Source of the DNA: Azospirillum brasilense | GTDB taxonomy: Bacteria; Pseudomonadota; Alphaproteobacteria; Azospirillales; Azospirillaceae | Length of the DNA stretch: 64,000 nt | NCBI RefSeq assembly: GCF_001315015.1 | Contig: NZ_CP012918.1 | Span: forward strand, 1-64,000 | Reading direction: 5' to 3' | Shown: piece by piece, positions 34,222 through 43,018 of the stretch | Layout of the letters: the number at the start of each line of letters is the position of its first letter | How positions within the stretch are numbered: the first letter of the stretch is position 1 | The notes under the pieces: model-generated | The model's database searches: none | What the model was told of the DNA's origin: nothing | The model's input: only the letters and a program-made list of their open reading frames with translations | Made by a program: the position numbers and the translations under genes

Positions 34222-36308
34222 CAACGCGCGACCCAGTGGAGAGCCCGGGTCCGGGCCGTCCAGGCTTGCTTACACCAACCAGTATCGTTGTCTGCAATCG
34301 CCGTCAGACGATCCAGGAACAAGGCCGCATCCAGATAATGGTTCAAGCGGGCAAAAAGAAGATGGCCATATCCATAGAACAAGAGGGTGACGGCGCGGAG
34401 CGCATCATTGTCAGCCAAGATCTGTTCCGTCAAGCTCTTGCGACAGTCCTCGTTCCAGCGATTAAGGTTATTAGCAAGGAATAACGGCTCCGGTGTGCCG
34501 ATCACCGATAGCAGGGTTCCGACCTGCTGATATGCTACCAAGGCGTCGACCAATCTACTGGACAGGCCCTCGACAGTCTCGGAAGGAAGCCACGCCCCGG
34601 CAACATCTTCTTTCTGTTCCCCATAAAGGCCATGCGAGGAGACATGACAGCGAAGCACCATTGCCACCGCATCCAGGTGGCCAGCTTCTATCAAAGAATT
34701 CAGAGTGCGCAGTCCGAGATCAAAAGGAACACGCCAACGCAAGACCGCGCAGCGCAGAAAACCGTCAAACCATTGGCATCGGGTATAGTTATCCCCAGTG
34801 CGGCAATAGTCGATCAAATCGATATCCCGTGGGACACGGCCGAGTACCCACAGGAGGCTTTCGACATTGGGGGTTGCAATGTCCCCATAAATGTCCCGCA
34901 ACCGCTCAAGGAACGAGTCGAGGGTCTGTTCAGCGTGGCGAATCCGAAGCTGTGTCAGCATGGCCTCATCGCTGAGTGAAAGAAAAGCGATGATTTCTGA
35001 ACGAGCTACCGCGCCAGGTAGCAGGCCGAGGCGCAGCACCGTCATCAGCGGCTGGCGCCGATGAAAGCCATCGACGGTTTCCGCCAACTCTGTATCCGAT
35101 CCAAGCATCCGAGGAAATAGCAGGGTCAGCAGATTGGCCAGTGGCGTCGTGGGGGTAGCCCCTAAACGGGCCAACCGCTCGGCAACTGCTCTACTGCCTG
35201 CTTCCCGAAACGCCGTGAAACCTTGGTTGGACTCTTGGTGCTCCATGATACGACTCAGCACCAAGCTTGGTTGTTGCCGGATCGCATCAACCGTGGCTGG
35301 AGCCTTGGTCAACAGGATGCAATAGCCGAGCAGATCCAGCCAATCGACCTCGCCGGCGACCATTGGCGCCAGCACCGCGTACATGCCGCAGACCCGCCGA
35401 CTGTCGCGCGGCGTGGTCAGAAGGCCGTCGATGGCGATGGCCAGGAGGCGCCTCCAGCGTGGATCGGAGTGCCAGCCATCCGGCAGGACACCGGCCGGCA
35501 CCGCGCCTTCGAACTCCGCGGTGAAGAGGCCCCGCGTTTCGGAATCCACAGCGATGGGCAGGGGAATCTCCAGTTGCACGATCTTTTCCAGGTAGGCGCC
35601 ACCCCGCTCTGCATTGCCGCCGCCGAGGGCCTCGACCACCCGGTCGCGGTCGTAGGCGAGGAGGTAGGAAATGCCAGGGAAGTCGGCGATGGCACGCACG
35701 AGCTGGGCGACGGCACGAACCTCGGGGTCCTCGACGCGATCGAGCTCGTCGATCAGCACGACGATCGGCACCTCTACGCCGGCAAGACTGGTGATGAGAT
35801 CGGTACGCTGTGCGGCCAGGCTCTCGGGGTGATCGAGCGCGTCACCGACGGCCTTCAGCGCCTCGCGCAAGCCGGGAATGGGCAAACCGAGCCACGCCGT
35901 GGCGGGGGCGAGGTTGGCGGCGTACTTGGTCAGCCGACCGGTGAGCCGGGTCGCGACCTTACCAACTTGCGGGTTGTTGGTGCCGACCTCTTGGATCTGC
36001 CGGATCAGTTCGGCGAAGAACTGGGTGATGACGTCGTCGCGGCCGGACACCAGCCAGGGGTCGAAGCGCACCACCACCGCGGTTGGATGCCGCCGCGTGA
36101 TCTCGGCAGCAAGCAGGTTGAGCAGGGAGGACTTGCCGCTGCCCCAAGGGCCGGTGAGGCCGACCACGACGCCGCTGGCCCGGGCGACCGTCCCGCCGTC
36201 GACGGCCTCCTCGCGGACCAGGGCGCGGGCGAGGCGCGACACGAAGCCGTCGCGCCCGAGGCGGTCGTCGGCGGGATCGGCGATCGGGCGGTCGGGGCGG
36301 TGGCTCAC
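34221..36308 (-). CDS. KAP-family P-loop NTPase
   Basis: A 695-residue KAP NTPase from the GTG at 36308; a TTG-started frame reaches 36395, but the family-like opening DRPIADPADDRLGRDGFVSRL follows the GTG. Walker A GPWGSGKSS is near residue 55 and Walker B VVLIDELDRVEDPEV near 190. The typical KAP transmembrane insert is not obvious. The C-terminal half is helical and unrecognised. Relatives include PifA of the F plasmid, which blocks phage T7, so a phage-exclusion role is possible. It is translationally coupled to a recombinase and divergent from tniA, which could also suggest a role in mobility. Function is inferred. Confidence 0.82.
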   Translation of the reverse strand: MSHRPDRPIADPADDRLGRDGFVSRLARALVREEAVDGGTVARASGVVVGLTGPWGSGKSSLLNLLAAEITRRHPTAVVVRFDPWLVSGRDDVITQFFAELIRQIQEVGTNNPQVGKVATRLTGRLTKYAANLAPATAWLGLPIPGLREALKAVGDALDHPESLAAQRTDLITSLAGVEVPIVVLIDELDRVEDPEVRAVAQLVRAIADFPGISYLLAYDRDRVVEALGGGNAERGGAYLEKIVQLEIPLPIAVDSETRGLFTAEFEGAVPAGVLPDGWHSDPRWRRLLAIAIDGLLTTPRDSRRVCGMYAVLAPMVAGEVDWLDLLGYCILLTKAPATVDAIRQQPSLVLSRIMEHQESNQGFTAFREAGSRAVAERLARLGATPTTPLANLLTLLFPRMLGSDTELAETVDGFHRRQPLMTVLRLGLLPGAVARSEIIAFLSLSDEAMLTQLRIRHAEQTLDSFLERLRDIYGDIATPNVESLLWVLGRVPRDIDLIDYCRTGDNYTRCQWFDGFLRCAVLRWRVPFDLGLRTLNSLIEAGHLDAVAMVLRCHVSSHGLYGEQKEDVAGAWLPSETVEGLSSRLVDALVAYQQVGTLLSVIGTPEPLFLANNLNRWNEDCRKSLTEQILADNDALRAVTLLFYGYGHLLFARLNHYLDAALFLDRLTAIADNDTGWCKQAWTARTRALHWVAR

Positions 36309-36408
36309 GGGGCGGCCTCGGGCGGGGAAAACGGCGCCGCCCACGCTAGCTGTCGGTTCTCCGGGATTGGTGGACTCAGGTTCAAGCAATTTCAAGCCGT
36401 CCGCGTTT

Positions 36409-36463
36409 CCAGGATCGGTGGAAAATAAACCAGGATCACCGGATTGATGTCCAGGATCACCGG
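36409..36463 (+). repeat. Three 13-bp direct repeats at 21-bp spacing upstream of tniA
   Basis: CCAGGATCGGTGG (36409), CCAGGATCACCGG (36430) and CCAGGATCACCGG (36451) begin exactly 21 bp apart and end 3 bp before the tniA ATG. Repeats of this size and phase are typical of transposase-binding sites at the ends of Tn7/Tn5053-like elements, or of an operator read from one DNA face. Confidence 0.75.
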
Positions 36464-36466
36464 ACG

Positions 36467-38167
36467 ATGTCGATACAGAACGTCGTCACGGTGGCGGTCA
36501 TGCCGCAGAGCAAAGCCGATCATCAATCGGCCACTGACGAGGAATGGCACGAGGCGGAGCGCCGGGAGCGCGTCGTCCGGCCCCTGGCAGAGCGCCAGCG
36601 TTTGACGCGGGCGGAGGTTGCCGATGCCGCTGCCATATTGGGGCTTAAGCGGAGCCGCATCTACGCGCTTGTGGCGCTCTATCGCGAGAAACCGGTGACG
36701 AGCTCCCTGATTCCGCCCAAGCCGGGCCCGGCGCGCGGATTTCGCTTCCTGGCGCCGGAGATCGAGACTGTCATCGAGGCGGCAATCCGCGACTACTACA
36801 TGACCCGCCAGCATCCGACGATGGCCGCGTTGCGGCGGCACATCGAGCACGAGTGCCAGGCACGGGGCCTTTCGACGCCATCAATCAAGGCCTTGCGAGT
36901 CCGCGTTGATCGGCAGGGCCGAAAGGCCCTGGTGAAAGCGCGGGAGGGGCCAAAAGCGGCTCGCGACGAGTTCCGCCCCGTCTTCGGAGAATACGTTTCG
37001 GATCACGCGCTTCACGTCGTCCAGATCGACCACACGCGGGTCGATGTGATCGTCGTCGATGAGATGTACCGCCTTCCCCTCGGGCGGCCTTGGCTGACGT
37101 TGATCATCGACATCGCGAGCCGAATGGTCGTCGGCTTCTATCTGACCTTGGAGGCGCCGTCGGCGATCTCCGTCGCCATGGCCATGCGGCAGGCCGTGCT
37201 GCCGAAGACAGACTGGCTGGCGGAACGCGGCGTGACGGCTCCCTGGCCAGTTGCGGGGCTCCCGGAGATCCTGCACATGGACAACGGCAAGGAGTTTCAT
37301 TCGAAGGCCCTGGAGCGGGGCTGCCGGGAGTATGGCATCGAGCAACAGTACCGTCCGCCGGCGACGCCGCGCTTCGGAGGCCACATTGAGCGGCTGATCG
37401 GGACGATGATGGGCGCCGTCCATCTCCTGCCGGGAACCACCTTCTCGAACATTGACGAGAAGGGCGAGTACGACCCGGAGAAGACGGCGGTGATGACGCT
37501 GCCGGAGTTGGAAACGTGGCTGGCCATTCAAATCGTGGGGGTCTACCACGCCAGCATTCACAGCGGCCTTCAGCTTCCGCCGATGACGGCGTGGGAGGAC
37601 GCCGTTGCCCGGCGGCCCACCCCGGTGCGTCATCCGGCCGACCCGGAGCGATTCCTGTTCGATTTCCTGCCGTTCGAGAAACGGAAGGTGACGCGGGAGG
37701 GCATCCGGATGTTCAACATCCACTACTGGGACAGCATTCTGAGCGTATGGGCCGGACAATCGGAATGCCGGATGCCGGTCAAGTACGACCCACGCGACTT
37801 GTCGCGGGTGTTTCTCCAAGCTCCGGATGGGAAGCACTGGCCGATCCGCTACCGCGATCTGCGCCGACCGCGCATCACACGGTGGGAGCACCTCGAGGCG
37901 ACGCGGGTGCTGCGGGAACGGGGGCGCCGGTCAGTGGACGAGGCGATGATCTTCGATGCGGTCGAGGCCCAGCGGATACTGGTTGCCGAGGCCGCGGCAC
38001 GAACCAAAGCCGCCCGACAAACGATGCAACGCACCGCATATGCACTCGCCGGATCTGAGACGGCGAGCATGGCGCCGGAGCACACGGAGCCGTCAGCCGC
38101 GCCCGCCGACGACGGCCCGCCGACGGATCGGCCCCTGTTGCCCTACGATGTGGAGGAGTGGTCATGA
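36467..38167 (+). CDS. tniA: TniA, Mu/Tn7-type DDE transposase
   Basis: A 566-residue transposase of the TniA/TnsB/MuA type, cutting and joining transposon ends. Helix-turn-helix regions occupy about residues 35-150. The rve catalytic core has Asp188 (VVQIDHTRVD), Asp272 (LHMDNGKEF) and Glu308 (GHIERLIGTM). A Mu-type C-terminal beta-barrel follows (YDPRDLSRVFLQAPDGKHW). The ATG at 36467 directly follows the 21-bp repeats; a second in-frame ATG lies at 36500. Its stop overlaps tniB as ATGA. Confidence 0.92.
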   Translation: MSIQNVVTVAVMPQSKADHQSATDEEWHEAERRERVVRPLAERQRLTRAEVADAAAILGLKRSRIYALVALYREKPVTSSLIPPKPGPARGFRFLAPEIETVIEAAIRDYYMTRQHPTMAALRRHIEHECQARGLSTPSIKALRVRVDRQGRKALVKAREGPKAARDEFRPVFGEYVSDHALHVVQIDHTRVDVIVVDEMYRLPLGRPWLTLIIDIASRMVVGFYLTLEAPSAISVAMAMRQAVLPKTDWLAERGVTAPWPVAGLPEILHMDNGKEFHSKALERGCREYGIEQQYRPPATPRFGGHIERLIGTMMGAVHLLPGTTFSNIDEKGEYDPEKTAVMTLPELETWLAIQIVGVYHASIHSGLQLPPMTAWEDAVARRPTPVRHPADPERFLFDFLPFEKRKVTREGIRMFNIHYWDSILSVWAGQSECRMPVKYDPRDLSRVFLQAPDGKHWPIRYRDLRRPRITRWEHLEATRVLRERGRRSVDEAMIFDAVEAQRILVAEAAARTKAARQTMQRTAYALAGSETASMAPEHTEPSAAPADDGPPTDRPLLPYDVEEWS

Positions 38168-39090
38168 GCGAGGGGTTCGAACACCTTCATCCGGCCTATC
38201 GCGAATACGCGTGCCTGGCTGACCATGAACGCATCGAATGGATCCGGGCCGACCGCTGGATCAACCATCGGAAGGCGGAAGCGGCGCTCGGCAAGCTCGA
38301 CGACCTGCTCACCTACCCGAAGCGGGACCGCATGCCGTGCCTGCTGCTGTTCGGCGACATCGGCATGGGGAAGACCAAGATCATCCGCAAGTTCGTGCGG
38401 GATCACCCAGCGGTCTTCAACGAGGGAACGGGGGTGACGACCATGCCGGTGGTCGCGTTCCAGATGCCGACGCAGCCGGATGAGGGGGATTTCTACGACG
38501 AGTTGCTGACCGCGCTCGGCGTGCCGCAGCGGCGATCGGGAACGGTGCGTGGCGCCCGCAACCTGTGCCGGCGTCTATTGGGTGAGATGAACGCCCGGAT
38601 GCTGGTCATCGACGAGGTGCATGCCATGCTGGCCGGCACGTACCGTCAACAACGGATTTTCCTGAACACGCTGCGGTTCCTGACCAATGATCTGCGCATC
38701 CCCCTGGTCTGCGTCGGCACCGACGAGGCCCGGATGGCGTTGCTGACCGATCAGCAACTCGCCGACCGGTTCGATGCGTTGGAGCTGACGCACTGGCGGG
38801 ACGATCAGGCATTCCGCGACCTGCTCGCCAGCCTTGCGGCAATTCTGCCGTTGCGGCAACGTTCGCCCCTCAGTAGCGCGTCTGTCAGCCGGCGCGTGCT
38901 GTCGATGACGGATGGGATCACGGTGCGCGTCTTCCGGCTGATCGAGACCGTGGCGATCGCGGCGATCCGGAGCGGTCGGGAGATGATCGATGAAGAGAGT
39001 TTCACCGCCGACGATCTGGTGCTTCCGCTGGTTTCCATGACCGTCAAGGCGCAACGCGGCTTGGGACGGAAGGCTTCGGCGGCGGTGTAG
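38164..39090 (+). CDS. tniB: TniB, AAA+ transposition regulator
   Basis: A 308-residue ATPase of the TniB/TnsC type, which selects targets and activates the DDE transposase. The P-loop is LLFGDIGMGKTKI near residues 57-69 and Walker B is MLVIDEVHAML near 146. The ATG at 38164 overlaps the tniA stop. tniQ begins 4 bp after its end, giving the canonical tniA-tniB-tniQ order. Confidence 0.93.
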   Translation: MSEGFEHLHPAYREYACLADHERIEWIRADRWINHRKAEAALGKLDDLLTYPKRDRMPCLLLFGDIGMGKTKIIRKFVRDHPAVFNEGTGVTTMPVVAFQMPTQPDEGDFYDELLTALGVPQRRSGTVRGARNLCRRLLGEMNARMLVIDEVHAMLAGTYRQQRIFLNTLRFLTNDLRIPLVCVGTDEARMALLTDQQLADRFDALELTHWRDDQAFRDLLASLAAILPLRQRSPLSSASVSRRVLSMTDGITVRVFRLIETVAIAAIRSGREMIDEESFTADDLVLPLVSMTVKAQRGLGRKASAAV

Positions 39091-39093
39091 GCG

Positions 39094-40542
39094 ATGACGG
39101 TCGGCTCCGTCATGGCGCCGACGGTGCTGCCGCTCGCCCCCCGGCCGATGGAGGACGAGCTGCTGTCGTCGTGGCTGTCGCGGGTCGCTTGCAGGTACGA
39201 CCTGGACGGCGGCGCCTTGCGGGGTCTCCTGACCACGCCGGGCGGCGATGCGGAAGGCATGGCGAGTTTGCATGGTCTGGATTACCGGCCGGCCCGCGAG
39301 GAAATCACCGCGCTTGCCGTGGCCGCCCGGCTTCCAGTCGAACGTCTTTCGGCCCTTGCCCTGGCGAGGGCTCACCCGACTTGGCCGCGGCATTGGTTCG
39401 CCTGGGACTGGGGCGCCCTGGATCCGACCAACGGAACCGAGCGTTATGCCGACGCTCTGGCTCCGGGGTGGTGCGAGCTCTGCCTGAGCGAAGACCGGGC
39501 CACCGGCCGGCATGCGTACCTGCGTCGTCATTGGGCTCATGCGGCCGTCGGCTTTTGTCACCGACACCGCCTCCCGTTGCGGCATCTCTGCCCATTCTGT
39601 GGAACAGCCAGCCTCCTCCAGTTTGTGCCGTCCGATGGCGGAACCCGGCTGTACTGTGGGGATTGCGGCCGCCCGCTCGACGAGTATGCCACGGCGAGCC
39701 CCAAGGATGCTGCCACCGCCCGCCCGCTCGACGACGACCATCCGATCCACCACGCATGGGATGTGGTCATGGCCTTCGAGACGGATCTTTGCCGGGCGCT
39801 GGACTGCCGGATACCCACGTCTCGATGGATGGGGCCATCGCATCCGACGGCGTTCATCGCAGCAACCGAGGACCTGATAGTAGCACTGACGGTGGGTCAA
39901 GGCGGCTATCCTCGCCACCATGCGATCAACGCATTCGACAGCGCCGCCTTTCCTTCACCTGGACGGTTCAGATCAAATTTCGACTTGCAGTACTGGGCAT
40001 GCTGCGTACCGCCTGCGCGACGCCGAAGTCTGCTGGCCGCGGTCGTGGCCCTTCTGTTGGAGGGGGAAACCGGCGCCTTGTTGTCGGAGACCTGCATCGG
40101 GTCGTACCGGTGGGTCGCCTCCCTGGATTGGCTGTGCCGCTGGGTTCGAGATGACCAGAGAGCTTGGCTGGTTGTACGAAGCGCGAGATGGCCGGAGCTT
40201 TTGCGGCAGCGGCTGGAAAAGATCGTTGGTGAGGCGTTTGTAATGCAGTCGGCTCACCGTGTCCGGGAAGCCTCCGTTCAGCGCCATAAGGGGAAAGCCC
40301 CACGTACGGGCAAGCCGTTTCCCGAAACGACACCGGAAAGCCCACCATCGAAGTCGCCTGCTCTCGGGCTGCCGGATGCCGCGCATTACCGGCGTTTGGC
40401 AGAAGAGATTCTCGCGAGCCCGGAGTGGTTGGCCGTGTGCCATGCTCCGCTGGCGGTGCGGAGAAGCACGTTGCATCGGTTGTCGGAAGCCGCCTTGGCG
40501 GCTTCTCGGACGCCCCGTGCCGTCAAGATAACTGGCGGCTGA
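39094..40542 (+). CDS. tniQ: TniQ-family target-selection protein
   Basis: A 482-residue TniQ/TnsD-type protein. The N-terminal TniQ domain includes MEDELLSSWLSRVACRYDL. Zinc-ribbon cysteines follow in CELCLSED, GFCHRHRLPLRHLCPFCG and LYCGDCGRPL (about residues 130-200). Such proteins bind the target or adapt it to TniB. The C-terminal part is Pro/Lys-rich (HKGKAPRTGKPFPETTPES) then helical. It is the last gene of the module. Confidence 0.9.
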   Translation: MTVGSVMAPTVLPLAPRPMEDELLSSWLSRVACRYDLDGGALRGLLTTPGGDAEGMASLHGLDYRPAREEITALAVAARLPVERLSALALARAHPTWPRHWFAWDWGALDPTNGTERYADALAPGWCELCLSEDRATGRHAYLRRHWAHAAVGFCHRHRLPLRHLCPFCGTASLLQFVPSDGGTRLYCGDCGRPLDEYATASPKDAATARPLDDDHPIHHAWDVVMAFETDLCRALDCRIPTSRWMGPSHPTAFIAATEDLIVALTVGQGGYPRHHAINAFDSAAFPSPGRFRSNFDLQYWACCVPPARRRSLLAAVVALLLEGETGALLSETCIGSYRWVASLDWLCRWVRDDQRAWLVVRSARWPELLRQRLEKIVGEAFVMQSAHRVREASVQRHKGKAPRTGKPFPETTPESPPSKSPALGLPDAAHYRRLAEEILASPEWLAVCHAPLAVRRSTLHRLSEAALAASRTPRAVKITGG

Positions 40543-40700
40543 CTGTTCCCTGGCACGTGACGCGGTGTTCAACGCCAAGTCGCTTGTGAATGTGCGTCAT
40601 ACGGCGCCCGGCCAAGAGCAGGATCGCCGGCAGCTCAACTGGTTGGCCGCCGGACCTCGGCGGTGGTGCGGGCCACATCTGCCTCTAGTTGTGCGGAAGA

Positions 40701-41435
40701 GCGCCGGAGCGCGGCGCCGTAGCCGATCAGCAGCATGGCGCGGTTGCGCAGACCGAGCGGCCCGTCGGGCTGCGCCGCGAGCAGGCGCGGCAGGGCGTCG
40801 AGGAGGATCGGCGCGGCTTGGCGGATCGGGCGGTCGGCCTGGCCGCGGGCGAGGCCGTCGAGCACCAGGGCGATGCGCGGGTGCTTGAGGTCAACCGGAA
40901 CCCCGGCGAGGCGGTGGGCGGTGGCGATGGCGGCGAGGTGAACGCGCAGCGTCGGCACGGTCAGCCGTTCGGCCGCCTTGACCAGATACATCCCGATGAC
41001 ATCGGCGTCGCCGGCCAGCGGGGCGAAGCCGAGGCGGTCGCACCACGCGCTGTAGGCCGTCCAGGCGGAGCGGTAGGCGCGCAGCGTGCCTTCCCCGCGC
41101 GTCCGCGTCGCCCAGACGGCGGCCTGCCGGGCGAGGTCCTGGATCTCGGTGGCCCGCGCCGGGTCCGCCGGGACCACAAGACGGCCGAACAGGCCGGTCT
41201 CCACAGCGACACCAGCGTCGACTTCGAACGGCTTGTCGACCACGGAGGCCTTCGTCTCGGAATTGGAGAGCCGGGCGCCGCAGTCAGAATGCGAACCGTC
41301 CGCCCAGGCGGGCATGGTCAGCGGCAGGTTAGCGTTTCGTCGCAGAAGCACATCCACCTGCCAGTCCATGACCGCGGCGGTCTGCTCATCACGACTGCAC
41401 CGGAAACCGGAGAGATTACAAGTTTCCGGCACCAT
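40701..41435 (-). pseudogene. Tyrosine recombinase, 5-prime part, cut at the tniQ side
   Basis: The N-terminal and early catalytic part of a phage-integrase-family protein: a SAM-like domain (WATRTRGEGTLRAYRSAWTAYSAWC) and LRNRAMLLIGYGAALRRS, where the first catalytic Arg region begins. Homology to the recombinase at the right edge of the window is near identical for the shared about 100 bp and stops at about 40701. After that the frame reads unrelated sequence to a stop at 40635. The start is uncertain. It is broken by the tniABQ module or by recombination between copies. Confidence 0.8.
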
Positions 41436-41444
41436 CCCAAACCA

Positions 41445-42248
41445 TCAGCGGCCAATGTAAACCGGCTTACGTTTTTCGGCAAACGCCTGCCGCCCCTCGC
41501 GGCGGTCAGCCGTGTCGCGCAGCAGGCTCCAGGCCAGTTCCGTCAGTTGGAACGCCTGAAGACTTGGCAACGTCGTGGTTTGGCTGGCCAGCATCTTGAT
41601 CATTTGAACCGCCAGCGGGCCATTGTCGGCGATACGGCGTGCGAGCGCATTGGTCTCGTTGGCAAAACGTTCCGCGGGCCAGACATCGCTGACAAGGCCG
41701 ATGGCGAGCGCCCGTGACGCGTCGATGCGCTCGCCGGTCAGCAGCATCCGCATCGCGACGGCGCGAGGGATGGCCCGCATCAGGTTGGTCGCTCCGCCTC
41801 CTCCGGGCACGCTCGCCACCGCCACCTCGGGCAGACCGAAAGATGCCTTGCCCGATGCGACGACGAGGTCGCATTGCAGAGCCAGTTCCAATCCTCCGCC
41901 AAGGCAGTATCCGTCGACGGCTGCAATCAACGGCTTACGGATCTGCAGGCCGGAGAGGTCGAACAGGCGGATGTAGAGCCCGTTCTCGCCTGACTGTTCC
42001 AGATCCATGGGAAAGGCCTCGGCGACGCCCGCATCGCTGGTCGGAGCGGAAGTGAGATCGGCGCCGACACAAAAGGCCCGACCGCCCGCACCGGTGATCA
42101 CTATGACGTTCACGGACGGATCGGACGAAAGGCCGGCCAGATGCCGCCGCAGCGCCCGCAGATGCTCCGGGTCGAGGGCGTTGAGCTTTTCGGCGCGGTC
42201 GATCGTGATTGTGCCAATCCGATCCTCGACGTTGCTGGTGATGGTCAT
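41445..42248 (-). CDS. Enoyl-CoA hydratase/isomerase family protein
   Basis: A 267-residue crotonase-fold enzyme hydrating or isomerising an enoyl-CoA. It has the oxyanion-hole region GAGGRAFCVGADL and the AVDGYCLGGGLELALQCDLVVA helix. The family Glu positions lie in LPEVAVASVPGGGG. The ATG at 42248 has GAGAGGT at good spacing. It is the last gene of the minus-strand operon DUF35-thiolase-SDR-hydratase, 14 bp after the SDR. Confidence 0.9.
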   Translation of the reverse strand: MTITSNVEDRIGTITIDRAEKLNALDPEHLRALRRHLAGLSSDPSVNVIVITGAGGRAFCVGADLTSAPTSDAGVAEAFPMDLEQSGENGLYIRLFDLSGLQIRKPLIAAVDGYCLGGGLELALQCDLVVASGKASFGLPEVAVASVPGGGGATNLMRAIPRAVAMRMLLTGERIDASRALAIGLVSDVWPAERFANETNALARRIADNGPLAVQMIKMLASQTTTLPSLQAFQLTELAWSLLRDTADRREGRQAFAEKRKPVYIGR

Positions 42249-42262
42249 GGCGCACCTCTCGT

Positions 42263-43015
42263 TCAGACGCTGGGGCTTGAGAGCGACCGGCCACCGCACA
42301 CATAGAGAAGCTGGCCAGTGATGTAGGAATTCGTGCGCGCCGCGAAGAACAGAACCGCCTGGGCGATGTCCTCCGGTGTGCCGATCCGCTGCACGGGAAC
42401 GCTCGTCTTCAAGCGTTCCTGCACATCATCCCTGAACGTGCGGAACAAGGGCGTGTCGACGATGCCCGGAGCGACGGCGTTTATGGTGACACCCTTTGCA
42501 GCGAACTCGATCGCCAGGCTGCGTGTGAGGCTGACCACACCGCCTTTGGCCGCCGAATAGTTCGCCTGACCGAAGCCGCCGAGCCAAGCGCGCGAGGAGA
42601 TGTTGACGATCCGGCCATAGCCGCGTTCGACCATGCCGGGCAGGACCGCCTTGCAGGTGAGGAACTGCGATTTGAGATTGGTCGCCACCACGGCGTCCCA
42701 ATCCTCTTCCTCCATGGCAAAAAGCCGCTTGTCACGGACGATGCCGGCATTGTTGACCAGCACGTCGATGCGGCCGAACTCCGCCGCGACCGCGGCGACG
42801 GCCTCTTCGACCTCGATGCGGCTGGTGACGTCCACGGCGACCGGGACTGCCCGCGCACCGCTGCTGTCGCGCAGTATGGCGGCCGCCTCGTCCAGTGCCG
42901 CCCGGTCACGGTCGAACAGAGCGACGTCGTAACCCCTGCTCGCCATGAGGCGGGCGATGCCGAAGCCGATGCCACGGGCTCCGCCCGTGACGACGACGAT
43001 ATCCCGCGCTTCCAT
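42263..43015 (-). CDS. SDR-family oxidoreductase (FabG-like)
   Basis: A 250-residue classical short-chain dehydrogenase. The cofactor motif is VTGGARGIGFGIARL, with NNAG near residue 88 and the catalytic Ser-Tyr-Lys in ISSRAWLGGFGQANYSAAKGG. In the operon it probably oxidises the 3-hydroxyacyl-CoA produced by the hydratase before thiolysis. Its start lies 3 bp after the thiolase stop. Confidence 0.9.
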   Translation of the reverse strand: MEARDIVVVTGGARGIGFGIARLMASRGYDVALFDRDRAALDEAAAILRDSSGARAVPVAVDVTSRIEVEEAVAAVAAEFGRIDVLVNNAGIVRDKRLFAMEEEDWDAVVATNLKSQFLTCKAVLPGMVERGYGRIVNISSRAWLGGFGQANYSAAKGGVVSLTRSLAIEFAAKGVTINAVAPGIVDTPLFRTFRDDVQERLKTSVPVQRIGTPEDIAQAVLFFAARTNSYITGQLLYVCGGRSLSSPSV

Positions 43016-43018
43016 GGC

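Larger units (their letters stand above)
36400..40700 (+). mobile_element. tniABQ (Tn5053/Tn402-like) transposition module, limits approximate
   Basis: tniA, tniB and tniQ are complete, overlapping or closely spaced, and preceded by iteron-like repeats at 36409-36463. On the right, homology to a tyrosine recombinase begins abruptly at about 40701, so the element or a rearrangement ends close to there. I could not identify matching terminal inverted repeats or a target duplication, and no resolvase (tniR) gene is present. It is not settled whether the KAP and recombinase genes to the left belong to the element. Confidence 0.6.

Noticed and set aside
40616..40632. CAGGATCGCCGG near the right side of tniQ as a matching transposon end
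   Set aside because: It is in the same orientation as the left repeats rather than inverted, is a single copy and has mismatches.
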